64,000 bases of DNA, taken from NCBI RefSeq assembly GCF_002924445.1, contig NZ_PIGG01000069.1:1-64000 (forward strand), given 5' to 3'. The DNA comes from Minwuia thermotolerans. GTDB lineage: Bacteria; Pseudomonadota; Alphaproteobacteria; Minwuiales; Minwuiaceae. A program made the position numbers and the translations under genes. The notes under the pieces were generated by a model. It saw only the letters and a list, made by a program, of their open reading frames with translations, searched no databases and was not told the DNA's origin. Of the stretch, positions 51,884 to 60,915 are shown in pieces (position 1 is the first letter of the stretch; each line of letters begins with the position of its first letter).

Positions 51884-52891
51884 CTACCTCCGCTTGCTGC
51901 CCGTGACCCGCGTCAGCGTCTTCGGAATGAACTCCGTCGCCGTGACATTCTCGAAGCCGGCGGCCTCCAGATAGCCAATGCATTCCGCGATCGAATGGGC
52001 GTGGCCGGTCGAGCCGGGAATCGCCTCGTAGAGCCCCCAGAGCGCCGGGCCGATCGGGCCCATGCGGTCGTCGTCGACCATCTCCCCGATCAGGTGATAC
52101 TCGCCGCCCGGCTCCAGCGCGTCGTGGATGCGCTGCACCAGTGCGCCGATGATCGCGCGGTCATAGATCGGCAGGTTGGATGCCTGGATCGCCACGTCGC
52201 AGCCCCGGGGCAGCGGATCGGCGGTGAAGTCGCAGACCTCGGCGCTGACCCGGTCGCCGACGCCATGCTTCGCGATGTAGTCGCGGGCCACGGGCACCAC
52301 GGGCGGCAGATCGAGCACGACCCCTTCGATCTCCGGATAGGTGTCGGCGGCGACGATGCAGTAGGCGCCGGAACCGCCGCCCAGGTCCATGATGCGCCGC
52401 CGTCCGGACAGGTCGACCTCCCGGTGGAACTTGCGCGCCGCACCGAGACCGATCGAATAGGTCGCCTCGTGATAGGCGCGCGCGCTTTCCTCGGTCAGGT
52501 CGTCATACATGCCGAGCCGGTCGGCCGGCGTGTCCTGCTTCAGGATCTCGGCCATGCGGTTCCAGTCGGGCCAGCTTTCCCTGAGGAAGCACATCCAGGC
52601 GCCGGCATAGCCCGGCTTGCCCTTGACCAGGAAGCGGTCGACGTCCGGCGGGTTCGCGTAGACGCCGCTTGCGTCACGGGTCACCAGGTCCATGCCGGCC
52701 AGGGCGTCGAGCAGCCGCTCCGCATTGAGCGCGCCAATGCCGGCGGCGGCGCCCAGCTTCTCGACCGTATTCTTGCCCGCGTCGATCAGGGTGAAGGCCT
52801 CCAGGTCGATGGCGGCGAAGAACGCGCCCGCTTCCCAGTAGCCCTTGGAGATGCGCTGCAGGCGCACCGTGTCGATCTTCGGTCCGGCCAT
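51884..52891 (-). CDS. SAM-dependent O-methyltransferase (ASMT/hydroxyneurosporene type)
   Basis: A 335-residue methyltransferase of the plant-type O-methyltransferase family. The N-terminal winged-helix dimerisation domain has GAFFAAIDLEAFTLIDAG...NAERLLDALAGMDLV. The SAM-binding motif I is IMDLGGGSGAYCIVAADTYP, motif II VVLDLPPVVPVARDYI, and GEMVDDDRMGP lies near the active site. Targets in this family range from carotenoids to polyketides and aromatic acids; nothing here identifies one. It is divergent from the TPR-glycosyltransferase gene. Confidence 0.88.
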   Translation of the reverse strand: MAGPKIDTVRLQRISKGYWEAGAFFAAIDLEAFTLIDAGKNTVEKLGAAAGIGALNAERLLDALAGMDLVTRDASGVYANPPDVDRFLVKGKPGYAGAWMCFLRESWPDWNRMAEILKQDTPADRLGMYDDLTEESARAYHEATYSIGLGAARKFHREVDLSGRRRIMDLGGGSGAYCIVAADTYPEIEGVVLDLPPVVPVARDYIAKHGVGDRVSAEVCDFTADPLPRGCDVAIQASNLPIYDRAIIGALVQRIHDALEPGGEYHLIGEMVDDDRMGPIGPALWGLYEAIPGSTGHAHSIAECIGYLEAAGFENVTATEFIPKTLTRVTGSKRR

Positions 52892-52962
52892 TGAATCCTC
52901 CCCTCCTCAATGCGGTGCCGGGGAAGGCTAGCACCGCGACGATTCCTTAACCATGCCATCCG

Positions 52963-54582
52963 ATGATGGCCCCCATGATCAGAACATCCAAAGCCGGATC
53001 GAAAGCTGCGGCCCGTGGCTGGGCGGCGCTGTCGCGCGGCCGGCCGGATCAGGCGCTGATCTGTTTCGACCAGGCCGCCGCCGCGAGCCCGCGCGACTTT
53101 CAGGTCCACCAGGGCCGCGCCACCGCGCTGCAGGCGCTGGGCGATGCCGCCGGCGCCGTCGACGCCTTCGAGCGGGCGCTTTCGGTCGCGCCGGGCAATG
53201 CCGAGACGCTGACCGCGCTTGGCCGTCTCGCCCGCGATCTCAAGGCTCCGGAGCAGGCCGCCGGCTTCTTCCGCGAGGCTGCCATGGCGGAGCCGGGCTC
53301 GCCGGCGGCGATCTGCGGCCTGGCTCACGCGCTCCGCGACCTGGAGCGCCAGGAGGACGCCATCGAGCTTCTCCAGTCGGCGATCCAGCTCGACGAGACC
53401 TGCGCGCCGTTGTGGACGACGCTGGGCGCGGTGATGGCGGACCTGGAAGACCACGCGAACGCCAAGACGTTCCTGAAAGAGGCGCTGCGGCTCGATCCGA
53501 AGGACGGCGCCGCGGCCGGCAACCTGGCCGAGGTTCTGTTCGCCGACGGCCGGCCCGGGGAAGCGCGAGAGTTCTACCACACGGCGTTGAAGCTCAGGCC
53601 CGACGATGCGGCGCTTCGCTTCAATCACGCCCTGTTCGCCCTGGCGACGGGCGACATTGAGGCCGGCTGGCGGGACTATGACGCGCGGCTGGAGCCGACC
53701 TACCCGGGCTTCGTCCGCCGCGACCTGAAGCTGAAGCGCTGGAACGGCCGCGTCATGCCCGACGGCCGTCTGCTGGTCGCCGCCGAGCAGGGCGTGGGCG
53801 ACGAACTGCACTTCCTGCACTGCCTTCCCGATGCGCGGGCCGCGTGCGGCGAGCTCTGGTGGGAATGCGACCCCCGGCTGGCGGAACTGCTCTCCCGCAG
53901 CTTCCCGGACGTGCGTTTCGTCCCATGGCAAGGCTCGGAGAAGCCCGGCGTCCACCGGGGCTATGACTGGCTGGCCGAGGCGCCGAGATTCGACGCCTTC
54001 ATCGAGGCCGGCAGCCTGCAGACCATCTTCCGGCGGCGGCTGGAGGATTTCCCTTCCGCCCCGCCGCTGTTGTCGGCCGAGACGCCGACGCACGCAGGCG
54101 ACGGGCTGCGCGTCGGCATCTCATGGACCAGCACAAGGCGCAGCCGGTTGCGCGACCGGGGCTACGTCCCGCTCGAACACTGGGGCCCGATCTTCGCCGT
54201 CCCGGGCGTCACCTGGGTGAACCTGCAATATGGCGACGTCGCCGGCGAGATCGGCGAGGCCGAGGGCCGCTTCGGCATCCGGATCGAACGGACGCCGGGC
54301 CTGGACATGAAGGACGACTTCGACGGAGTCGCGCGGCTCACCGCTGGCCTCGACGTGGTGATCGGACCGACCAACACCTCGCGCCAGCTCGCGGCCAGCC
54401 TCGGCGTGCCGTCGCTCGTGCTCTCCCGCCTGCCCTACGAGTTCGCGCTGGGCCAGCCGGTCAATCCGTTCTTTCCGAACATGACCGATTTCGTCCGCCT
54501 GCCGGAGCGGGACTGGTCCCACGCCGTCGGCGGCGTCGCCGCCCGGCTCGCGGAGCTGGCGCGCCGTCAGGCGGCGGCCTGA
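52963..54582 (+). CDS. TPR protein with C-terminal glycosyltransferase-like domain
   Basis: A 539-residue two-part protein. Residues about 15-235 hold about six tetratricopeptide repeats (AARGWAALSRGRPDQALICF, then ALQALGDAAGAVDAFERALSV and so on). The C-terminal half is a GT-B-type domain (DGRLLVAAEQGVGDELHFLHCLP; GLRVGISWTST; LDVVIGPTNTSRQLAASLGVPS) like those fused to TPRs in protein O-glycosylation enzymes. Flagellin or surface-protein glycosylation is a reasonable guess. The first codon could be 52963 (MMAP) or 52975. Its 3' end overlaps the ChaC-like gene by 16 bases. Confidence 0.82.
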   Translation: MMAPMIRTSKAGSKAAARGWAALSRGRPDQALICFDQAAAASPRDFQVHQGRATALQALGDAAGAVDAFERALSVAPGNAETLTALGRLARDLKAPEQAAGFFREAAMAEPGSPAAICGLAHALRDLERQEDAIELLQSAIQLDETCAPLWTTLGAVMADLEDHANAKTFLKEALRLDPKDGAAAGNLAEVLFADGRPGEAREFYHTALKLRPDDAALRFNHALFALATGDIEAGWRDYDARLEPTYPGFVRRDLKLKRWNGRVMPDGRLLVAAEQGVGDELHFLHCLPDARAACGELWWECDPRLAELLSRSFPDVRFVPWQGSEKPGVHRGYDWLAEAPRFDAFIEAGSLQTIFRRRLEDFPSAPPLLSAETPTHAGDGLRVGISWTSTRRSRLRDRGYVPLEHWGPIFAVPGVTWVNLQYGDVAGEIGEAEGRFGIRIERTPGLDMKDDFDGVARLTAGLDVVIGPTNTSRQLAASLGVPSLVLSRLPYEFALGQPVNPFFPNMTDFVRLPERDWSHAVGGVAARLAELARRQAAA

Positions 54583-55244
54583 ATCTCCCGCACCCGTTCC
54601 GCCAGCCGGAACAGGCCATGATCGACCAGCTTCAGCTCCGCCAGGTGATCGACCGTGTTCAGAAGATAGTCCGAACAGGGCCCCAGCCAGCCTTCGGCCC
54701 TCGCGATCATCTGCGCGCTTTTCTCAAGGTCCAGCTTGCAGCAATAGCGCGGGCTCACGGGGTTGATCACGAAGGTCACGGCGCGGACCGGCCCGTCGGC
54801 GGTATGCACCCGGACCACGCGGGCGAGATAGGCGTCGCTGACCATCTCCCGGCGGAAGACGATGTCGAGTTCGTGCGCGGCAAGCTCCGGCGCGACGCGG
54901 AAGGCGACGCCCTGGCACGATCCGCCCCTGTCGAGGCCCAGTACCAGCCCCGGCGCCTCGGGCGATCCGCGCCCCAGCGGCGTCTCCAGGCAGAAGCTGC
55001 GATGAAAGCCGTGGATGCGGCCCGGACGGCTTTCGACGTAGTGGAAGGCCGGATTCCAGATCAGCGAACCATAGCCGAAGACCCAGACCGTCTCGCCCAT
55101 CTCGGCCAGCACCCGCTCACGCTCGCGAATACGCACCTCTTCCGGCAGACGCTGCAGCAGGCCCTTGCGCTCGGCTTCCTGCAGCCGTTCCTCCACCGCC
55201 CCTTCCAGGATGCCTTCGCGGGTAATCTTGTGTTCGCTGCTCAT
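54567..55244 (-). CDS. ChaC-like gamma-glutamylcyclotransferase
   Basis: A 225-residue protein with the ChaC signature WVFGYGSLIWNPAF (about residues 54-67). RRSFCLE-type residues appear as FHRSFCLETPLGRG, and the catalytic Glu is in DIVFRREMVSDAYL. It likely cleaves glutathione to 5-oxoproline and Cys-Gly. The first 45 residues are a helical extension. It is the last gene of a coupled run (LLM, MFS, ChaC), each overlapping the next by four bases. Confidence 0.88.
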   Translation of the reverse strand: MSSEHKITREGILEGAVEERLQEAERKGLLQRLPEEVRIRERERVLAEMGETVWVFGYGSLIWNPAFHYVESRPGRIHGFHRSFCLETPLGRGSPEAPGLVLGLDRGGSCQGVAFRVAPELAAHELDIVFRREMVSDAYLARVVRVHTADGPVRAVTFVINPVSPRYCCKLDLEKSAQMIARAEGWLGPCSDYLLNTVDHLAELKLVDHGLFRLAERVREIQAAA

Positions 55245-56530
55245 TCACCGACCGGTCTGCAATGGCTTTCGCGCATCAGAAGCGACAGCAGGAAGCCAAT
55301 GCCGGACGCCACCGGGATGATCACCAGCGCCGTGTCGTAGTTGGCCGGCGTATAGACCGGCACCCCGCCGTCGGCGGACACCGTACCATCCCAGACCCAG
55401 TCGAGCACGATACCGATGATCGGCTGCAGCAGCGCGCCGCCGCCGACGAAGGCGCCATTGACGAAACCGGTCACGGCGCCGCCGATGGAGGGCGGCGAAA
55501 GCTCCCGCCCCAGAGCGATGACGAGGATCATGGAGCCGCCGAACAGGCCGACCAGGAACAGAAGCACCTGATAGACCGGCAACGGCAGCGTCGGGGCGTA
55601 CAGCATGGTCGCCCAGAGCACCAGCGAAAGGAGAGAAGCGAATATCAGCGGCAGCTTGCGGCGGCGGAAATAGTCCGAGAGGAAGCCGCCGAGGGGGCCG
55701 CCGATGGCGAAACCGATGGTCATCAGGCTGGCGCTGAATCCGGCTGTGTCGCGCTCGATGCCATAGACCAGCATCATGTGCGGCACCCCCCAGAGCAGGC
55801 CGTAGGCCAGGAAAGGGCCCGAGATGACGAGGCCATAGATCGCAAGCACCCAGTTGTGGCCCAGACTCATGGCCTGCACCAGCGAGCGTCCGAGGCTCTG
55901 GTTGCCCGTCCGCTGCACGGGCCTGCCATCGGGCCGGTCGCGGACAACCAGCCAGATCAGCGCCGCCAGCACGACCCCCCAGACCGCCGTCACCAGCAGG
56001 GGATCGCGCCAGCCATAGGATTCGACCAGCGCGCCGAGCGGGCCCTGCGCCAGGAAGCCGCCGACCATGGCATAACCCATGGTCATGCCGGAAAAGAGTC
56101 CGAAGCGGTGCGGCGGCTGCCAGTGGGCAGCCAGCGTGAGCGCCGAAATGAAGCCCACGGCGGAGCCCGCGCCGATCGCCAGGCGGCCCGCATAGGCGAC
56201 CCAGATATTGTCCGCCAGGGCGAAGGTCGCCACGCCGAGCCCCGCGATCTCCATCCCGGAAGCAAGCAGCTTCTGGGGTCCCCAGCGGTCCAGCAGCAGA
56301 CCCACGGGAAGCTGCAGCAAGGCGTAGATGTAGAGATAGAGCGCGGCCAGGTTGCCCACGACGCCCGCGCCCGCGGCGAAGGCGCCCATCAACTGGTCGA
56401 CCATGACGCTGGGGGCCGCCCGTTCGAAGAAGGCGTAGAAGAAGGCGTTGGCGCCCAGGAACCAGACGATCCAGGCGCGCAGGCCGCCAACGCGCGCCGA
56501 GGCGCTTTCGTCCATCGTGCCTGTCGTCAT
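55241..56530 (-). CDS. MFS transporter
   Basis: A 429-residue 12-helix major facilitator. The signatures are LLLDRWGPQKLLASGMEIAG in the first half (motif A: GLLLDRWG) and GGPLGGFLSDYFRRRKLPLI in the second. GRLAIGAGSAVGFISALTLAAHW is the substrate-pathway helix. It resembles the hexuronate/sugar-phosphate branch (VGNLAALYLYIYALLQLPVG), but no substrate can be named. It overlaps the LLM gene upstream and the ChaC-like gene downstream (ATGA each), so all three are translated together. Confidence 0.87.
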   Translation of the reverse strand: MTTGTMDESASARVGGLRAWIVWFLGANAFFYAFFERAAPSVMVDQLMGAFAAGAGVVGNLAALYLYIYALLQLPVGLLLDRWGPQKLLASGMEIAGLGVATFALADNIWVAYAGRLAIGAGSAVGFISALTLAAHWQPPHRFGLFSGMTMGYAMVGGFLAQGPLGALVESYGWRDPLLVTAVWGVVLAALIWLVVRDRPDGRPVQRTGNQSLGRSLVQAMSLGHNWVLAIYGLVISGPFLAYGLLWGVPHMMLVYGIERDTAGFSASLMTIGFAIGGPLGGFLSDYFRRRKLPLIFASLLSLVLWATMLYAPTLPLPVYQVLLFLVGLFGGSMILVIALGRELSPPSIGGAVTGFVNGAFVGGGALLQPIIGIVLDWVWDGTVSADGGVPVYTPANYDTALVIIPVASGIGFLLSLLMRESHCRPVGE

Positions 56531-57543
56531 GCCGCCGCCCGCGCCGTCAGACCGAACGCCTCGGCCAGCAGTTCATAGGAACGCACGCGGGCGTCGAAGT
56601 CGTGGCTGATGGTGACGATGACAAGCTCATCGGTGCCGTATCGTTCGGCGAACGCCATGAGCTGCGAACGCACCGCCGCGGCGTCGCCGGCGATCGAACG
56701 GCCGCGATTGGCCTCCAGGATCGCCAGATCATGGGGACCATAGTCGTAGGCGTCGGCTTCCTCCGGCGTCGGGAACGGCGCCAGTTCCCCCTTCATCAGG
56801 CGGACCAGCCACAGATTGCGGGACTTGACCAGGTACTGCGCCTGTTCGTCGGTGTCTGCGGCCAGCGCGAAGACGCCGACCGAGGTCATCGGCGCGGGGC
56901 AGTAGTCGGAGGGACGGAAGGCCTGCCGGTAGGCCGCCGTCACCTGATCGCCGCCGCGCGGGGCGATGAAATGGGCGAAAGAAAACGGCAGACCGAAATG
57001 CGCGGCATAGGAGGCGCTGTCCGCCGACGATCCCAGCAGCCAGACCTCCGGCGCGGTCGGCCCCTTCGGCTGCGCCTCGATGCCGTAGAAGGGATGATCG
57101 GGCTCCAGCGCGTCATTGAGGAAGCCGATCGTGTCCAGCACCTGCCGGGGGTAATAGTCGACCGGTGCGGATCCCGGCCCCGCGCGCAGCACCTGCATGG
57201 TTCTCTGATCACTCCCCGGCGCGCGGCCGAGGCCGAGATCGATGCGGCCCGGATGCAGGGTCTCCAGCATTCGGAAGCACTCCGCCACCTTCAGCGCCGA
57301 GTAATGGTTCAGCATCACCCCGCCGGAGCCGACACGGATATGGCGCGTCGCCTGGGCAATGTGGCCGATCAGGATCTCGGGCGCGGCGCCGGCAAGCCCG
57401 GCGGAGGCATGATGCTCGGCCAGCCAGTACCGGTGATAGCCGAGCCGGTCGCAAACCCTTGCGAGTTCGACGCTTTCCCGCACGGCGTCCGCTGGTGTGC
57501 AGCCCGCGCGGATGGGACTCTGATCGAGTACGCTCAGGCGCAA
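56527..57543 (-). CDS. LLM-class flavin oxidoreductase (MsnO8-like)
   Basis: A 338-residue luciferase-like protein of the MsnO8 subgroup, recognisable from LSVLDQSPIRAGCTPADAVRESVELA at the start, HRYWLAEHHASAGLAGAAPEILIG and GRIDLGLGRAPGSDQRT. It should use reduced FMN. It is the first gene of the LLM-MFS-ChaC run. A DUF924 gene is divergent, 77 bases away. The substrate is unknown; glutathione conjugates are a possibility, given the ChaC neighbour. Confidence 0.88.
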   Translation of the reverse strand: MRLSVLDQSPIRAGCTPADAVRESVELARVCDRLGYHRYWLAEHHASAGLAGAAPEILIGHIAQATRHIRVGSGGVMLNHYSALKVAECFRMLETLHPGRIDLGLGRAPGSDQRTMQVLRAGPGSAPVDYYPRQVLDTIGFLNDALEPDHPFYGIEAQPKGPTAPEVWLLGSSADSASYAAHFGLPFSFAHFIAPRGGDQVTAAYRQAFRPSDYCPAPMTSVGVFALAADTDEQAQYLVKSRNLWLVRLMKGELAPFPTPEEADAYDYGPHDLAILEANRGRSIAGDAAAVRSQLMAFAERYGTDELVIVTISHDFDARVRSYELLAEAFGLTARAAA

Positions 57544-57620
57544 GGCTGGTCTCTCCAGGTCGATGATCTACATTCCGGCCCTGTCATTTCACGCTCGCAG
57601 ATAACGCGGAGGGGTTGGGG

Positions 57621-58181
57621 ATGGAAGACCCGGATATTGCAAGGCTGCTCGGCTTCTGGTTCGGGGAACTGGAGCCGAAGGACTACTGGACCCGGAACGA
57701 TGCGCTGGACGAGCGCATCCGGCGCGAGTTCGGCGCGCTGTACGAAAGGGCCTCAGCCGGCGGGCTGGACCACTGGCAGGAGACGCCGGAGGGGGCGCTG
57801 GCGCTCGTGATCGCATTGGACCAGTTGCCCCGCAACATGTTCCGCGGCGAACCGCGCGCCTTCGCTACCGACGAGAAGGCGCTGGACGTGGCGGAAGGGG
57901 CGATCGAACGCGGCTTTGACCGGCGCCTGCCGAACGACCGGTGCATGTTCCTCTACATGCCGTTCGAACATTCCGAGGATCTGTCGGTACAGGAGCGCTC
58001 GCTGGAAATATTCCGCCGCCTCGGCCTGACCGACGAGGTCTACGGCTTCGTCGTCCGCCACCACGAGATCGTCGCACGCTTCGGACGCTTCCCGCACCGG
58101 AACCGCATTCTGGGCCGGGAAACCACGCCGGAGGAAGCCGCCTTCCTGGAGGAGCCGAACAGCTCCTTCGGCGGCTACTAG
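57621..58181 (+). CDS. DUF924 family protein
   Basis: A 186-residue all-helical DUF924 protein. The signature runs RLLGFWFGELEPKDYW, ALALVIALDQLPRNMFRG, FATDEKALDVAEGAIERG and FLYMPFEHSEDLSVQERS, with the terminal HHEIVARFGRFPHRNRILGR. The fold is TPR-like; no biochemical role is established. The ATG at 57621 follows GCGGAGGGGTTGGGG. The last four bases overlap the converging permease gene. Confidence 0.9.
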   Translation: MEDPDIARLLGFWFGELEPKDYWTRNDALDERIRREFGALYERASAGGLDHWQETPEGALALVIALDQLPRNMFRGEPRAFATDEKALDVAEGAIERGFDRRLPNDRCMFLYMPFEHSEDLSVQERSLEIFRRLGLTDEVYGFVVRHHEIVARFGRFPHRNRILGRETTPEEAAFLEEPNSSFGGY

Positions 58182-59851
58182 AGCTGCCGCACGGATGTCG
58201 CGCTGCGGATCATGCGGTTCATCAGGATGACTGGGCCGATGCCGGCGAGCACGATGATCAGCGCAGGCAGCGCCGCCTGTTCCAGCAGTTCGTCCTTGGC
58301 GTACTGGTAGACGAAGGTCGCCAGGGTCTCGAAGTTGAACGGCCGCAGCAGCAGCGTCATCGGCAGTTCCTTCATCACGTCGACAAAGACCAGCAGGCCG
58401 GCCGCCATCACCGAGCTGCGGATGAAGGGCAGCACCACCTGCACGACGCCGCCGGAGAAGCTGCGGCCCAGGACGCGGCTGGCATTCAGCAGGTTGGGCG
58501 GCATGCGGCCGACTCCCGTGACCAGGGCGCCATAGCCCACCGCCTGGAAGCGCACCAGACAGGCGAGCAGCACCAGGGCGATGGTGCCCGTCAGATACCA
58601 GCCGCCAGGCAGGCCCAGACCCTCGACGAAGACGCTCGCGATGACATCGTCCACCGCCCCCGCGAAGGTGAGTACGCCGATGGCGAGAATGGTGCCGGGA
58701 AAGGCGTAGCCGGTCGCCGCCAGCCCGGCCAGGATCCTGAGCGGGCGATTGCCCCGCCAGGTGACGGTGACCGCAAGAATGGCTGAGCACAGCAGCACCA
58801 GCCCTGCGACCGCCGCCGCGACCCAGACCGAGTTCAGGGCCACGGCGAAGACCGTGGCGTAGTCGTCCAGCGAATGGCCGCGCAACACGAAACCGGTCAG
58901 AATCGCAGCGGGAAAGACGAAGCCCAGCGTCACCGGTATCAGACAGGCCACGGCGCAGCCGACGGCCCGCCAGCCGGTCAGCCGCCGGGGCCTCGGCGGA
59001 GTCACCCGCCGCCCCGAATCCGCATAGCGCCGCCGCGAGCGCGCATAGAGTTCCATCACCAGAAGTGTGACGACGAAAAGCACGGCGACGATGGAGATCT
59101 GCGCCGCACCTGGCAGGCTGTTCATGCCCAGCCAGACATTGAAGATGCCGAGCGTGAGCGTCTCCAGCGCGAAATACTCGACCGTGCCGAAGTCGGAGAT
59201 CGTCTCCATCAGCACCAGCGCCAGCCCAGCCGCCATCGCCGGCCGCGCCATGGGCAAGGCGACGGTGAGGAAGACTTTGCGGTCATGCGCACGGGCCACG
59301 TCGTAGAGGGAGTCCGGCGTCATCCGGAAGGCGATCCGCGTCATCATGTAGACGTAAGGATAGAGCGTCGCGCCCATCACCAGGATGGCGCCCCCCATGG
59401 AGCGGATCTCGGGGAACCAGTATTCACGCGACGTCCGCCAGCCGAACAGGTCCCTGAGCACGCCCTGCACCGGCCCGGCGTATTCCAGGAAGTCCGTATA
59501 GGTGTAGGCGACGATGTAGGCGGGCACCGCCGCCGGCAGCAGCAGCGCCCATTCCAGGACACGGCGTCCCGGAAAGCTGTAATGGGTGACGAACCAGGCG
59601 GCCCCCGCGCCGAAGGCCAGCGCCACCGCGCCGACCCCGGTCATCAGGATGATGGTATTGGCGACATAGGTCGGCAGCACCGTCTGGAGCAGGTGCGGCC
59701 AGAGACCTTCGCTGTCCTGCGCGGCAGCGAAGAACACGGCCAGGATCGGACCCAGAAGGACTCCCGCCAGCAGGATCACCAGCAGGGTCGAAGGGCGCAG
59801 CAGCCACCCGCCTGCACGCGGCGGCGCGGCGGCTGCGTCGGCCGCTACCAT
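58178..59851 (-). CDS. ferric iron ABC transporter permease (FbpB type)
   Basis: A 557-residue permease with about 12 membrane segments in two homologous halves, as in FbpB/SfuB. Each half carries the ATPase-contact loop: DVARAHDRKVFLTVALPMARPA in the first and NASRVLGRSFSGGVVQVVLPFIRSS in the second. The start ATG at 59851 overlaps the end of the binding-protein frame by seven bases. The N-terminus is Ala-rich before the first helix. No ATP-binding subunit lies in this operon, so one must be encoded elsewhere. It would carry ferric iron delivered by the binding domain upstream. Confidence 0.9.
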   Translation of the reverse strand: MVAADAAAAPPRAGGWLLRPSTLLVILLAGVLLGPILAVFFAAAQDSEGLWPHLLQTVLPTYVANTIILMTGVGAVALAFGAGAAWFVTHYSFPGRRVLEWALLLPAAVPAYIVAYTYTDFLEYAGPVQGVLRDLFGWRTSREYWFPEIRSMGGAILVMGATLYPYVYMMTRIAFRMTPDSLYDVARAHDRKVFLTVALPMARPAMAAGLALVLMETISDFGTVEYFALETLTLGIFNVWLGMNSLPGAAQISIVAVLFVVTLLVMELYARSRRRYADSGRRVTPPRPRRLTGWRAVGCAVACLIPVTLGFVFPAAILTGFVLRGHSLDDYATVFAVALNSVWVAAAVAGLVLLCSAILAVTVTWRGNRPLRILAGLAATGYAFPGTILAIGVLTFAGAVDDVIASVFVEGLGLPGGWYLTGTIALVLLACLVRFQAVGYGALVTGVGRMPPNLLNASRVLGRSFSGGVVQVVLPFIRSSVMAAGLLVFVDVMKELPMTLLLRPFNFETLATFVYQYAKDELLEQAALPALIIVLAGIGPVILMNRMIRSATSVRQL

Positions 59852-60915
59852 CCGACCCTGTCGATGATCTTCTGGGCTTCCGGCGCCAGCTCCGCGATGC
59901 GGTAGATGGGCAGTTCGTCGGCCTTGAATGCGCCCCACTCCGCCAGCGACGCCGGGGTCTCGACCGCCGGGTTCACCGGATACTCGGTATTGACCTCGGC
60001 ATAGAGCCGCTGCGCCTCGGGGCTGGTCAGGAATTCGAGGAAGCGGACGGCGTCGGCCTTGTTGTCGGCGTGTTTCGCGACACCCCCGCCGGAGATGTTG
60101 ACGTGGCTGCCGCGGTCCTCCTGGTTGGTGAAGACAAGCTGCACCGATTCCGCCCATTCACGATGCTCGGGCGTCTCGGAGGACTTCAGCTTGCCATAGT
60201 AATAGTGGTTGATGATGGCGACGTCGCACTCGCCTTCGTGAATCGCCTTGATCTGGGCGCGGTCGTTCCCCTGCGGACGGCGCGCCAGATTGGCGACCAG
60301 GCCCTCGGCCCATGCCTCGGCCTTGTCGACGCCGTGCGCGGCGATCAATGAGGCCAGCAGGGCGCGGTTGTAGACGTGGCTGCCGGGCCGGGAGCAGATC
60401 CGGCCCTCCCATTTCGGGTCGGCGAGATCCTCGATCCGGGTGATGGCGCCCGGCTCGACCCGCTCCCTGGAAACCGCGACCACCCGCGTGCGGATGGACA
60501 GGCCGAACCAGCGGCCCTCCGGATCGCGCAGATGCGCCGGTATGTTCTCTTCCAGCACGTCGGAATCGACCTTCGCCAGCAGGTCCTTGTCCGCGTAGAC
60601 GCCCAGCCGGCCGATATCGACCGTCAGCACCAGGTCGGCGGGGCTGCGTTCGCCCTCCACCAGAAGACGCTGGGCCAGGCCCTTGGAGGCGTAGACGACG
60701 TTCACTTTCACATCCGTCTGCTCCGTGAACGCGTCGATGAAGGGCTGAATCAGGAAGGGCTGGCGGTGGGAGTAGATGTCCAGTTCCCCTTCCGCTGCCG
60801 AAAGATCGCCGGCGGCCAGCGTGGCGGCGGCGAGAACGCCGGCGCCAAGCGCGAAAGCACGGACGCGCGCGGCCGCGGGCCGGCCGCCATGACGGACAGC
60901 ATTGAACGCTTGCAT
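59845..60915 (-). CDS. ferric iron-binding periplasmic protein, internal start within the fusion
   Basis: Starting at the ATG 60915, preceded by GGGGAGGACATTC, the same frame gives a 356-residue binding protein. It has a complete signal peptide (RAFALGAGVLAAATLAAGDLSAA-EG, cut about residue 41). The mature part is FbpA-like: LDIYSHRQPFLIQPFIDAF, VYASKGLAQRLLVEG, GSHVYNRALLASLI, and the iron-ligand tyrosines in IINHYYYGKLKS. It ends overlapping the permease gene. I expect most free binding protein to come from this start, whether or not the fusion is also made. Confidence 0.85.
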   Translation of the reverse strand: MQAFNAVRHGGRPAAARVRAFALGAGVLAAATLAAGDLSAAEGELDIYSHRQPFLIQPFIDAFTEQTDVKVNVVYASKGLAQRLLVEGERSPADLVLTVDIGRLGVYADKDLLAKVDSDVLEENIPAHLRDPEGRWFGLSIRTRVVAVSRERVEPGAITRIEDLADPKWEGRICSRPGSHVYNRALLASLIAAHGVDKAEAWAEGLVANLARRPQGNDRAQIKAIHEGECDVAIINHYYYGKLKSSETPEHREWAESVQLVFTNQEDRGSHVNISGGGVAKHADNKADAVRFLEFLTSPEAQRLYAEVNTEYPVNPAVETPASLAEWGAFKADELPIYRIAELAPEAQKIIDRVGW

